64,000 bases of DNA. Origin: Podospora pseudoanserina (lineage: Eukaryota; Ascomycota; Sordariomycetes; Sordariales; Podosporaceae). Both the position numbers and the translations under genes were made by a program. The stretch spans positions 1 through 64,000 of the forward strand of contig NC_085923.1 in the NCBI RefSeq assembly GCF_035222485.1, read 5' to 3'. Positions 20,781 to 31,273 of this stretch are shown here, piece by piece (the stretch's first letter is position 1; each line of letters starts with the position of its first letter). A model generated the notes under the pieces. It saw nothing but the letters and a program-made list of their open reading frames with translations, ran no database searches and was not told the origin of the DNA.

Positions 20781-23100
20781 ATGTCGGACACTCCCTGGCT
20801 AGACATCCATGGACATCTGCTGTGGTCGACACTTGAGCTCCTTCTATTCCGCAAGAGACGACAAGTTCAAACACAACTCAAAGAGGCTATCCGTCGTCAA
20901 CGTCCTACAACACACACATCCCCACTAGACAATTTCTACCAAAAGAAGACAATTCTCTTGATCCAGAGAATTGGCACATTTATCTCTTGAGGCAAAGATA
21001 TCCTGCAAACAGCTGGATCTTCGGTCTATTACTCGCCGATCCTGACACCCAAATCTGGGAAGCTTTCCCTTATGCTACTGAGCTTTTCCGACTGCGAACC
21101 CGAGGAAAATTGGGTGTTTGGTCTGTCGGGAATCGTTTAGCCCAACCCCCGAGGACTTCCTGGATCCAAGACCTTGGGGTTTCGTTCGCCTTCCGGACTG
21201 GGGATCTGATGATGAGCCGTTGCAACTCGTGTATCTCGACCAAAGTGCTGTTCATAACAGGGTGTTTCTAGCGAGAAGTGACTCTGATGACCCTGCGTTG
21301 GTCCAGTTCGTTCCGGAGGGCGCGAAACCAGAAACCGTGACATCTGTGTCGCCATCCAGTAGCGCTCTTTTGAGTCACACAACCAGTTCTTCCTCGTCAG
21401 CTCCCATTACACCAGGTCTTGGTGGCTCTGTTCAATCTGTGTCACGCTCTCCCTCCTCCACCCCAGAAAGTCCAGATAGCCCTCGTCTTAACACATCAGG
21501 CCTTTTTGCTCCGCGTCCAACAAGTCCGACTAGTCCCCCATTTCCATCGGATCTGTTCTCTTTTCTTCTGAACAATCTCGCCCGCCTTCGTCAATTAATC
21601 TTCGAGACAGCACTTGAACAAAGCTTTACAACTCTTCCATCATTCATATCCAATCTTTCTGTTTTTCGTCCATCAACTGCTGCCGACCCTATTTCACCCG
21701 CCCCCGTTACACCTCCGCCAGCCAGTCCAGTCACTTCTACGCCATCCAGCCTGGGTGCTCCTCTTCGATTCTTTATCAAGCTTTTCGCTTCTTCCCCATC
21801 AAGCCCCATTCCCCCCCCCCCAACACAGTCTTCTTCACCAAGTCACGACAGTCCAGTCGACCCCGCTCCATTGAGTGCCGATACCCCAAAGTCAAACACC
21901 AAGGCTCCAATGCCAGACCTCCCGGGTTCCCCTGACCCAGCTGAAGATGTCCCGGTTGACGATTCTCCCCGAAGCAGATTCTTGCTATCCTTTGTTAGAT
22001 TGGTAACCTCCTACATCCGACATAATGGCACTCATCTCTTGTCGGAACTCAAATTCAGGCTGCCGGTCTGTCATACTCTTCATCTACTCACCATCCAACC
22101 CGTTTTTGCAGAGTTGGCGTCACGCCTTCTCGACACGGGAAAAGCACTGCTTCCGGAGGCAGCACGCCTCCTCCTTGAATATCCAGATTGGGAGGTGGTC
22201 ATAGATTCCGTCAAGCTGGTAGAAGAGATCATGGCCGGGCCTCTTGGCTACGCCCTCTTAAGTACGATTCTCCAGGTTTCATGGGGGTATGCGGCACTTG
22301 AGGCTTCGAAAGCGGCACTATCGAGTCTTGACCACATGGCAAATATGGTTGGGAGTCATCTTTGTGTGTTATATCCCAGCGTCAAAGGCTGGGAAGGCAC
22401 AGAGGCGAGGACGCGTTGGGCAGGTCGTGATGCAACCGGGAACCTGCCCTGGATTAGAGAGATCAGAGCATCGTTTTTTAACACCTGCGTCTCATACAGG
22501 CACAACTCTGGGCTGTTTCCTTTTCCCCGTGATCCAGAGTGGGCAAGCTACTTTCGATACATTACGGACAGGCACAGGTTTCATACCGACCGAAGAGGGG
22601 ATGCCCGACCAGAACCCCCCCTCATCCTCCAGGCTTCACCGCAAGGTCAGCTTCATCACATTCGCACCACCCTACAATACCATCTCCAAAGGACGCACAA
22701 TATCTTGCTACGCACTGGCTTCCTGTCTGGGAGGAGACGCTCAGTCCTCCGTAAGAGACGGAGCCTCTGGACGAAGACCCGGAACCGGTCTACCACCCAG
22801 GAGCCACCCTCCTTCCCAGTGTACATTGAGATTCCGAAGAAGAAAATGAATCCAGAGGTGCATGCAGTGGAAATAGTCCTAGACACACCGCATGGCATGC
22901 CAGGTGAATGGCCATCCCTGCACACCCCCTCACGTAATAGGAGACGCACCCCTCCACCCCCTATCCCAGTCTCGCCTGGCACTGTCAAAGTGAGAATAAC
23001 CGGTCCAAAGCTGACATCAACATCCGACTACACCATCGCACTTCCTGAGACCCCTCCAGGTCGTGGCCGTCCTCCTCCACCTGACCGTCAGCCCACATAG
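20781..23100 (+). CDS. Unrecognised proline/serine-rich coding region, 5' structure unresolved
   Basis: The frame is open from 21082 to the TAG at 23098-23100 (over 660 codons), but no ATG lies near its beginning. Upstream, an ATG at 20781 starts MSDTPWLDIHGHLLWSTLEL in another frame. Protein-like text in two frames follows (DPENWHIYLLRQRYP, FSDCEPEENWVFGLSG). The 5' part is therefore either spliced in a way I cannot resolve or degraded. The main frame begins with an acidic segment (RLPDWGSDDEPLQLVYLDQ). A Ser/Pro/Thr-rich linker of about 200 residues follows (21330-21960), then an apparently folded region of about 270 residues with Leu/Arg-rich helices (LLSELKFRLPVCHTLHLL, ASYFRYITDRHRFHTDRR). 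The tail is Pro/Arg-rich. I do not recognise the family. A lineage-specific gene is the simplest reading. Confidence 0.5.
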
Positions 23101-23152
23101 AGAGACTGGTGAGGAAGCAGGAAAGACGCCAACGTCAACAGGTAATGAGCTA

Positions 23153-23203
23153 ACGTGCATGATAAGCGAGCGACGCAGATAAGCGAGCGACGCACTCTCC
23201 ACC
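23153..23203 (+). repeat. Left terminal inverted repeat (51 bp)
   Basis: It begins ACGTGCATGATAAGCGAG and matches the reverse complement of the right end at all 51 positions. It contains a 17-bp unit, GATAAGCGAGCGACGCA, twice in tandem (23161-23177 and 23178-23194). Paired subrepeats of this kind are typical transposase-binding sites. Confidence 0.95.
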
Positions 23204-23251
23204 ACAACACGTCTCTTAAATATCTTCTACTACAATTCACCACCAACAACC

Positions 23252-24923
23252 ATGGACGGCCCTTCAAAAGAAGCTAGACTTCTTCTTGCCCTCGAAGCTA
23301 TTCAAAATAAGGAGGATCTTAGTATCCGTACTGCAGCCAAGTTATATAACGTCCCAGAAGCAACCCTCCGCCATAGGCGTAATGGCCGACCAATGCGACG
23401 CGATATTCCAGCCAACTCACGTAATTTAACGGATCTGGAGGAGAAGACGATAGTTTAGTACGTCCTTGAGCTATCTGCACGCGCATTCCCACCTAGATTA
23501 AGTGGCGTGGAAGATATGGCCAACCAACTGCTACGCGTACGCGACGCGCCTCCTGTTGGCAAACGCTGGGCCCATAACTTCGTTAAACGCCAGCCACAGC
23601 TCCGTACGCGTTTTACGCGCAGATACGACTACCAGAGAGCTAAATGCGAGGATCCAAAGGTCATTACTAAGTGGTTTATACTCGTACGGAACACCAAGGC
23701 CAAGTACGGTATTGTAGATGACGATATCTACAACTTCGACGAGACTGGGTTTATAATAGGCATTATCTTCGCAGGTATGGTAGTTATAACCTCGGACGGC
23801 CTTAGCAAGGCAAAACTGGCCCAGCCTGGTAACCGCGAGTGGGTAACGGTAATATAGGGAGTCAATGCCCTCGGCTGGGCTATCCCGCCCTTTATTATCT
23901 TGGCCGCACAGTACTACCTTGCCAACTGGTATACCGAGTGCAATTTACCGTCTACTTGGCGTATCGCAACTACCGATAATGGCTGGACTACCAATCCGGT
24001 AGGCCTAGATTGGATCAAGCACTTCGACTATCATACAGCGTTCCGTACGAAGGGTAAATACCGGTTATTAATCCTCGATAGCCACGAAAGCCACTACTTA
24101 ACTGAATTCGAGCGCCACTGCCAGTAGAATAATATTATTACGCTCTACATGCCTCCATACTCCTCCCACCTCCTCCAGCCACTCGATATTAGCTACTTTG
24201 GGCCGCTAAAACAGGCGTACGGCCGCCAGATCGAAGGCTTAATGCGCATACATATCAACCACGTAAGCAAGCTCGAGTTTCTCTGTACCTTCCGCGAGGC
24301 TTTCTTCGCCTCTATAACGGAGAAGAATATACAGGGTAGCTTTGCGGGTGCTGGCCTTGTTCCATACGATCTAGAGAGGGTACTTTCTAAGCTAGATATA
24401 AAGCTTCGTACGCCAACACCCCCATCCTTAAGGCCGGGCACGGCACTACCTTGGGTATTCCAGATACCACAAAACCCCCGAGAAGCCAACTCATAGTTAA
24501 CGCTTATTAAGACTCGTATTACCAACCATCAAAATAGCTCCCCGACCTCGATGTTAGTTGCTATAGACCAGCTTATTAAGGGTACGATGGCTGTGATGCA
24601 CTAGGTGGCCCTCCTTCAGTCAGAGAACGCTTCGCTCCGCAAGGCCAATGAGGCACTAAGTAAGCGCCGGAGAGCTAAAAAAACACGTGTACGGCTCGGA
24701 GGATCACTTACTGTGCAAGATGCACATGATCTACTGGACCAGAAGGCCGTGGGTGGGGAGGCAGTGGAAGAAATACAGCCGGATGGCGGTAGTGCAGGGG
24801 GCTCGTACGAAGGTTCAGTGCTGTGGTGTGTGCGGCAAGCCTGGCCATAATGCCCGCACTTGCCAGGAGGCTGCAGAAGGGTCTGATTCAGCTGTTTCTG
24901 ACGTAATTGTAGTTGGTTCTTAA
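23252..24923 (+). pseudogene. Inactivated pogo/Fot1-type transposase (HTH + DDE) with zinc knuckle
   Basis: The ATG at 23252 opens an HTH-psq domain (IRTAAKLYNVPEATLRHR). A CENP-B/Tc5-type HTH region follows (FPPRLSGVEDMANQLL, VGKRWAHNFVKRQP), then the DDE core: YNFDETGF, TTDNGWTTNPVGLDW, LILDSHESH and PPYSSHLLQPLDI. A single frame spans the gene from 23252 to about 24800 but is cut by stops at 23456, 23855, 24125, 24494 and 24602. All five are TAG, as expected if CAG was changed by C-to-T at CpA (the RIP pattern). Near a G-run at about 24796-24800 the frame shifts by one. Beyond it lies a C-terminal zinc knuckle, CGVCGKPGHNARTC, ending at 24923. The catalytic motifs are otherwise readable. 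Confidence 0.9.
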
Positions 24924-24961
24924 TGTTGTGGTCTAGCAATTGAGGATAGTTATAGTAAGGT

Positions 24962-25012
24962 GGTGGAGAGTGCGTCGCTCGCTTATCTGCGTCGCTCGCT
25001 TATCATGCACGT
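24962..25012 (-). repeat. Right terminal inverted repeat (51 bp)
   Basis: Exact reverse complement of the left end. It contains the same 17-bp subrepeat twice, in inverted orientation, and is followed by the TA duplication. Confidence 0.95.
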
Positions 25013-25014
25013 TA

Positions 25015-25435
25015 CAGAAAGGGAATCGTCATGGTACCGGGGCCCTATCGACGACACCTCCGCAACTCACACAAACACGTCCGCCCAGCCCCTGGACTGG
25101 GCCAGGTTCAAGCACAGAGTGGAATCAAAGCCACTTGACTGTGAATCACAGGATCATGCTGCTGAAGTATGTGTCTGGGGGCAGGCCGAGAGTATTTCAT
25201 GAACTTGTTGGCCCTGGTGAGAGTACTGAAAAGACTGACGACGGAACTGGCAAGGGTACTGGCAAAACTGACGATTCCACGCCACTGCCTTACAAGAAAG
25301 ACCGATTGGACTTGTACAAACAATGGGACGCGGGGCTCGTACCTACGAGACACGTGGGGACTTTCCAGCACCACCAGATGATGTACCTGTGTACCGTCAG
25401 CAGAACATACCACCAGATACCGAGGGCTTGATCAT
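25015..25435 (+). other. Coding-like flank right of the transposon, frames broken
   Basis: Protein-like text occurs in all three plus-strand frames: SSWYRGPIDDTSATHTN and LDWARFKHRVESKPLDCESQ in one, PYKKDRLDLYKQWDAG in a second, and ETRGDFPAPPDDVPVYRQQ running to a TGA at about 25434 in the third. No single open gene exists. It may be the separated 3' part of the unrecognised gene left of the transposon, or a degraded neighbour. The link is inference from proximity and similar Pro/charged composition. Confidence 0.3.
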
Positions 25436-26060
25436 ATGAGTCATTGCGTCTTTTTTGCCAAGATGCTCCTTTTTTTTCTTTTCTTTACAAAAACTTCTTC
25501 TTTCATGCTACCTAGTTGGATAGATAGTTGTGGTCACGGGTCAGTTGTAATGTTCACGGGTCAGTTGTAATGTTCACGGGTCAGTTGTAATGTTCTCAGG
25601 TCAAGTGTGTGGATGGACGAGACAGGTACCCAACCTCATGTGTTCAAATCAGATTTAGGTGCCAGGTAGCTTCTCATTATTGCCTTGCCCCTTGAGTGCC
25701 CTGTAAGGTGAGACTGATTCGTCCCTAAAATCGGGAAGGAACCGAGATCTGGAGTTTGGCTTCATCTTCCCGTTGCTTGTCGCTTCGTCTCACCAGGCAA
25801 CGGTGGAAGAGTGGGCTTCTGACGGTGGTGAGGCGCAGCCGGATATATTGGGTAGGTGGTCATTTCCACAACTTCAAAACAATTTCTTCAGTTGGGGGCG
25901 ATGGTGCCAGGGCACGGCATTATGAATCTAAACTACGCTCAGATAGTGTGGTATACATGACGTTGTTGGCACAGCGATGCTACCGGGACGACTCGGGGCA
26001 AAAACAAAAGGAGTATAGTTGGTGAATTGGAAAAGGACGAGTACGGCGCCACAGACAACA
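25436..26060. other. Intergenic, 0.6 kb, with a short tandem repeat
   Basis: Apart from the 20-bp tandem repeat listed separately, it contains T-rich sequence and no supported gene. It lies downstream of the minus-strand membrane-protein gene. Confidence 0.5.
25534..25610 (+). repeat. 20-bp minisatellite, about 3.5 copies
   Basis: The unit TCACGGGTCAGTTGTAATGT starts at 25534, 25554 and 25574 without change. A partial, diverged fourth copy begins at 25594. It is too short and simple to be CRISPR-like, and it is likely polymorphic. Confidence 0.9.
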
Positions 26061-27758
26061 TCAAAAGTTCGAGTTCTGTCTCCTTGGTCTTCTCACACTC
26101 GGGGGCTTGTTGATTCTTACCACCGTTTGTCCAGGCGCCGAAAGATCAACATATTGCGGCCTGTTATCACGAGCCGTCGCGGGAGGTGTGTCTGGCACGC
26201 TGACTGGCGGCGTGGGAGGTGGTGGCATAGGCCATACCATCTGTGCCGGGTTGAGGATGGCGCTCAAAGCACTGGTGGTGCTGACGCTGCTGACGCTGCT
26301 GACGCTGCTGGCTCGGTTCATATGCGCGCCCGATGCCGCGTGGGCTACGTGAAGGCTTCCTCCGGCGTTGGATGGGGGGACGTATTGTGAACTTCCGGGA
26401 TAGCCTGGTTGAGTAAAGGGGCCTGGTTTGGAAGGAGGAGCTTGGTAGTACTGAGAGCGGACGGGATACGCCGAGGGAAGAGGAGCTGAGCCAAGCACGC
26501 TGGCGGGCATGGCAGGTGAGAGGGGAGAGACGGGCGACGGAGTGAAGGCGTTGCTGTTTCTCGTCGACTCTCTGGTGGGTGATGATACCCGGTTGGCGCG
26601 CAGGTTGGTGTTCACAGGGCGCAGTGTTGGGGCGTTCGTGGGTTGCTGCATCGGTAGCTGATCCTGCCGTTGAGAGTTACGTCTCGCGGCTCCGGCGGCC
26701 GACACGGAGCCACCAGCACCTCCTGCGATTAAGGTCTTGTCCATACCTTCAGCTCCATAAGCGCTGACGGGATAGGAGCTTCCTGGTCTGCCATTGAACT
26801 TCTCTACTACCCTTTGAAGGGCCTGTGGCTTTTTCTTGCGAAGGAAAAAAATAAGAAGTGCAACCAGGGCAAGGAGACCAAGCAAGCCAACTTGAAACCG
26901 TTAGTCAAGGAGCAGCATGGTACCAAACAGGATAAACCTACCAACGATACCAGCAATGGCGCCGCCACCCAGCCCACCGTTTGTTGACAAACCATTGTTG
27001 TTAGGTGTCCCCGGTGAGTCAGTTGTGCCGTTCGTCGACCCAGGAACGATGTGTCCTCCATTTCCCTCGTTTCCTCCAGATCCTACGCTGCCTCCTGGTC
27101 CCGAACCTGAACCTGATCCCGGTCCACCACCCGCTGAACCGCCGAAGCCAGCAGTCGCGCCATCCTGTCCACCTCCTGAAGAACCTTGCCCCCCCGGAGA
27201 CTGGTCGTCGGGTGTAGGGTCTAGAGGAGCGGACCCCACGAGCGGGACAAGGGTTGGTGATGATGAGTCCTGTTGAGCTCCCCCTGCCTGAGCCCCGCCT
27301 CTATCCGTTGCTGTTGGTGTGCCCTCATTCACTTTATCTGTTGCCCCCCCATCTGCCGGTCTCCGTGTCGTTGCCGGCTGCTGCTGTTCTGGTGTTGTTG
27401 CTGGGTTGTTTGCTACCGCCTTTGCTGTTGTTGGCGTCGGTGCTGGGGACGACTGAACAGGCGCTGGTGCCGGAGCCGGAGCCGGAACTGGTAACGGGGT
27501 TGGTGTTGGAGAGGGTTTTGGCGTTGGAGCGGGTGTCGGCGAAGGTCTTTCCACTTTTGAGGTCGTTGTTGGTCTACCATTGAACCATCCTCCTCCTCCT
27601 CCTCCACCACCACCATCTTTTGTTGTCCGACTAGAACATCGAGGATTCCATGGGTACCATTTGCACCACCAGTCCCAGTTAAACCCTCCTTGCCTTGCAC
27701 GTAAGTGATTGTGGTGTCCAGCGTGGCTCCCGACGTGATTACCACCGCGGATATGCAT
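26061..27758 (-). CDS. Single-pass membrane protein with Pro/Gly-rich ectodomain
   Basis: Two exons in coding order, 27758-26942 and 26890-26061, give 548 aa. The 51-nt intron lies within the membrane segment, and splicing restores GAIAGIVVGLLGLLALVALL followed by the stop-transfer FFLRKKK. The N-terminus is His/Gly-rich with no clear signal peptide. A Trp/Cys motif follows (FNWDWWCKWYPWNPRC, about 27-42), then poly-Gly, Pro/Thr-rich and Gly/Ser-rich linkers up to about residue 260. The cytoplasmic part (about 290-548) is Ser/Pro-rich with YVDLSAPGQTVVRI near the end. The architecture resembles fungal Mid2/WSC-type wall sensors, but the ectodomain motif is not a WSC domain. Function unknown; a surface sensor role is inference. 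Confidence 0.72.
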
Positions 27759-28734
27759 TGCTATGAGTCGTTGACGCGGTCGTCTTTTCTACCTTTTACC
27801 ATCATCCCTCTTCCAAACAACCGCACTTTGGCCAAACGAGTGATGCCAAATGTGGACGGTGCTGTTCTACACAACTGCAGCAAACGAGTGAAAGGAGTGA
27901 CGAGCATGACCCAAGTAGGTGGGAAGCAGCCTTGGGATAAGCAATGAGGGGACGCAGGGCTTTGACTGACAACGCGACGTCGGGTGATATCGGTGCATCA
28001 AGCGAGTCCGCCAAGGCCAGAGAGGCTATTCCGGAAAGGAGGGCGTGTTGGCTTGGCCTGCATGGCTGCTAGGGTCGGGGTGACAACGGGGGTGTGGTAC
28101 CCTTGTATCGAGAGCGGTACCTGCAGGACGCTTGGCCTGAAGAGGGAGAGCACTGACAATGGCATTGCACATGTGAGATTGATGAGATTGACGCGACAGG
28201 GTCTGCAGATGCACTGGAAGGGGACAAATGCGCGCAGAGGGCGAGAATGCTGCTGTGAGGCCCGGGAGATGCGCACTCGCGTGAATATCTGTGGGAGATG
28301 GACGATAACCAGAGTTCGGATGTCGTGTTTCAGTTCTTGATATCACCCTGTATTGGCGCAATGGTGGGGATGTGGCGGTCACCCTCACGGCCCATGATCC
28401 GAACCGCTCCCCGCTACCGAGCTGAGGTAGAAACTAAGCCGTACCGAGTACTAGGTAGTCAATCAAAAAACAGCAAAAGTGATGGATGACAAAACAACTG
28501 GGGTTGCATTTTCTTGATGGTGGGGATTTTGAGACGGTCAATCAAACTGAATACAAGGTAGCGCCTATAAAGTGGTAAATACCTAAATGAAACTCTATCT
28601 TGTTTTTCATCTACACTATGAGAAGCTATGTCTGGGCAAGTAGTATAAAAGCCAGTCTAATGTCACTCCCAACCACATGTTAGAAGTTCCTACGTCTTCA
28701 AGTCTAGGTCTCCAGCCGGTCTCGGTTCCACCCA
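27759..28734. other. Intergenic, 1.0 kb
   Basis: Upstream region of the membrane-protein gene. No convincing gene, repeat or RNA is seen. Confidence 0.45.
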
Positions 28735-29859
28735 TTAGAAACCATGCTTTCTCAGGAACTTGACGGTATCTGCCATCAACTGTTCCGCAGTATCATGATA
28801 CAAGATGAGATGCCCCGTTTCTGGATACACCTTCACATCATACCCCGTCGCCTCTGGAAACTTCCTATACAGATCCCAAGGCTGATGTTTGCAGTACTGC
28901 CCGCCACAGAATGTCGAATCCTCTGTTGAATTTTGTTAGCACGGTGAATCAATCACGTCGTTCAGAGCAAACTCACGATCTCCGATGCCCAAAAATACAG
29001 GGCCTCTGTACTCTGGCGCGTCAACAAGGTGATAGGTAAATGTGATGGCCGCTCCCAGACTGTCGAAGTCTCTCGTCAACCAGTCGTACTCGACAATATC
29101 CTCTTCATAGCTCCCCGCAAAGCAGGCAGCCCTCCTTCCCTCCCTGTTGGCCTGGGTCTGGTAGTACGGCTCCAAATGTCCCCATTTCTCGGGGTCAATT
29201 TGCTGAGCTGGCCCTTGCAACCCAGCCAGGAAGGCGGGATAGATCCATGTCGCGTCCCAAGAGATGCCATGCAGTACTACAGCGTCAGAATCATCCGGAT
29301 GCTGTAGGGCAAGGGAGTTCGCAACAATGGCACCGATGCTGAAGCCTACGAGAGCGACTTTGTCCCATTGTCGGTTGCCAACCACGCTTGTCTCCTTGAG
29401 CTGTCGAATAACGGAGTGGGCTGTCTCAACGTAGACTTGGGTCTGCGATTCGAGCAATCCGTCGGGAAAGGAACTGTTGCCGTTACCTGGGAGGTCGATG
29501 GACAGAGTGGGGTAGCCCTCGACTTGCGTCATGCGGCGCACCCAGGAATAGGATTCGGGTTTGTAGGCCACGTCCCACATGTTTTTGTTGAAGGTCGCGC
29601 CGTGAATTAAAAGTTGGATAGTGTCTGAGGCGGCCACAGAGCTAGCGGGCTCGCAGTACCGGGCAGAAATGTTGTAAGTGTTGGTCACGAGGACTTGGCG
29701 TGTAGCAAGGGCGTAGAGAACCTCGGCAGAATATGCCGAGGTCTCAAAGTCATGGTGAGGGACGGTCGAGGTTACTGGAACGCTGAGACTAAGATCGTGA
29801 CATGTTGGTTGTTGCAGGGAGCGGATGGCCGAGGCCAGCATCAGAGGAGTGCGGCGCAT
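28735..29859 (-). CDS. Alpha/beta hydrolase, probably secreted or membrane-anchored
   Basis: Two exons in coding order, 29859-28977 and 28922-28735, give 356 aa. The 54-nt intron has a GTGAGT donor. The fold markers are LLIHGATFNKNMW, SIDLPGNGNSS, a nucleophile elbow GFSIGA, the acid region GIGDQDSTF (made only by splicing) and the histidine in PETGHLILYH. An in-frame ATG at 29952 would add 31 residues. I prefer 29859 because it puts a short hydrophobic segment (MRRTPLMLASAIRSL) at the N-terminus. Two cysteines (FCGGQYC) in exon 2 suggest a disulfide and secretion. No substrate can be named. The catalytic triad is complete. Confidence 0.78.
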
Positions 29860-30590
29860 GGCTGGTGTGAAGTGGGCACGAAAGGGGTTCAGGGGTATTG
29901 TGGGTAAGGTTGGTCGTGCTTCAGGGTTAGGGTGGCAGCGGTTGAACAGCAAATGTCTTCCTTCGGCAGTTCCAGCGTGTTTACGGCGCGGGTTTAATAC
30001 GAGTTGTGCTTTCCATCATTGATTGTACGGGCTGGCATCAACGAGCATTGGACCGGAGTTGTGTGGTGGTTCTATTGATCATCGCATTCCCCTGAACGGG
30101 GATAACGAGACCCTGCGGCGGTCTTTACAGGACCCGACACCCTGGGTCAGGGTAAGTCCGACAATTTTGATGTCATGTTGCATACCAGGCGTTGCCGATC
30201 CTGCAGGTCCCTCATCCAGCCGCCCTGGGGCAAGACATTCCTCCCTCTCTCACGCACCAAGATGAAAAAACAGGGAGACATGCTGGGCGCCAAGTGTCCG
30301 TCTTGATTCTATGCAACCCCCGGGGAACTTGGGAACTTTCCCGCTGAATGAAAAATTGGGGGGGTGGGAAGGTCTTCGATGATGCCAACACTAGCTACAT
30401 GTAGCCAATAGCACAATTTTCGAGCAGCACAGAAAATCGACTCACAGCTCAAATCAAAGGCGCCAAGAGCACATGCAAAACCAGAATTTTGTTTGCTTTA
30501 ACCTGGGAAGCCGTGGTTCCTCCTCTGCATCTAATGTTGAAACTTTTCAAGGTACATGATAACCAATCCATCATCCCGCTCTCCAGTCGC
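29860..30590. other. Intergenic, 0.7 kb
   Basis: Promoter of the hydrolase gene and 3' flank of the next minus-strand gene. Short frames lack support. Confidence 0.45.
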
Positions 30591-31273
30591 CTACAAATCA
30601 GAGTGAAGTGTGTTGTCACCCTCCCCAACCGCATCATTGCCAGCATCTATCTCTTCTACGATCTCGTGATGTGGAATCTTTCCATCCTTGAAATAAAAGT
30701 CACTGACCAGTGTCCCTTCCGACCACCATGCCGTCTGTTTGCCAAGGGTTCCAACGCTGAAGAAGACATCTCCTGCCCCTACCCTCAGGCATTTGCCGCT
30801 AGGCACTCGCAAATCTCCTGATTACCGTTAGCGAAAAGGCCATGGTAAGAGTGTGCAAAGAACGTACCAATACCTGCACTCATCAAGATCAAGCTCGGCT
30901 CCGGAGCCGGATGAGCAGGCATGTAGCTATCCCCATGAAAAATATACTGATATGCTTTATCAAAACCCCCCTCCCAGTGCAGCCGAATGGCATTGTCAAT
31001 ATCGAAGTCGGTCAAATCCGGATCGACGGTATCGATGGACCAACACTCGAGAGTGTTCTCCCATTCTCCCGTTGTGGTGTTCTTGGCTTGCGTCAATGCT
31101 GGCAGAATCACTTTGCTGGGGTGAGCAGACTTTGGGCAACGAATCTGGCAGTCGGTGGTCTCGAGACCGTGGCGGTCGAACTGAGGGACGTGCCGAGTCC
31201 CGTGAAGGGCAGCAGCCACCAGGGGGAGGCAGGCAGTAAGGATGGACTGCATCTGGGCGCTTTTGGCAAACAT
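30591..31273 (-). CDS. Small secreted protein of unknown function
   Basis: Two exons in coding order, 31273-30868 and 30817-30591, give 210 aa. The 50-nt intron has a GTACGT donor, and the join reads LMSAGIGDLRVPSGKC. The ATG at 31273 opens a signal peptide (MFAKSAQMQSILTACLPLVA, with a following ALHG cleavage site). A start at Met8 is equally possible. The mature part has about four cysteines (TTDCQIRC, LECWSID, GKCLRV) and aromatic-rich strands (YQYIFHGDSY, DVFFSVG, SDFYFKDG), suggesting a compact beta protein. I do not recognise the family. It is divergent from a secreted FAD oxidoreductase about 500 bp away, so they may share a promoter. Confidence 0.65.

Larger units (their letters stand above)
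23153..25012 (+). mobile_element. Pogo/Fot1-like (Tc1-mariner superfamily) DNA transposon, complete ends
   Basis: The 1,860-bp element is bounded by perfect 51-bp terminal inverted repeats and flanked by TA at 23151-23152 and 25013-25014. That is the target-site duplication of the Tc1/mariner superfamily. It holds one transposase-like gene on the plus strand. Five in-frame stops, all TAG, and one frameshift make this copy non-autonomous. The identical ends argue for a fairly recent insertion or strong homogenisation. It lies just downstream of an unrecognised coding region whose possible 3' part resumes on the far side. Confidence 0.93.

Noticed and set aside
22289-22849. 186-codon frame inside the unrecognised Pro/Ser-rich gene
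   Set aside because: Overlaps the longer and more even frame on the same strand. It is Arg/Ser-rich and has no independent signals.
25534-25610. Short direct repeats considered as a CRISPR-like array
   Set aside because: The copies are head-to-tail without spacers, in a eukaryotic genome; it is a simple minisatellite.
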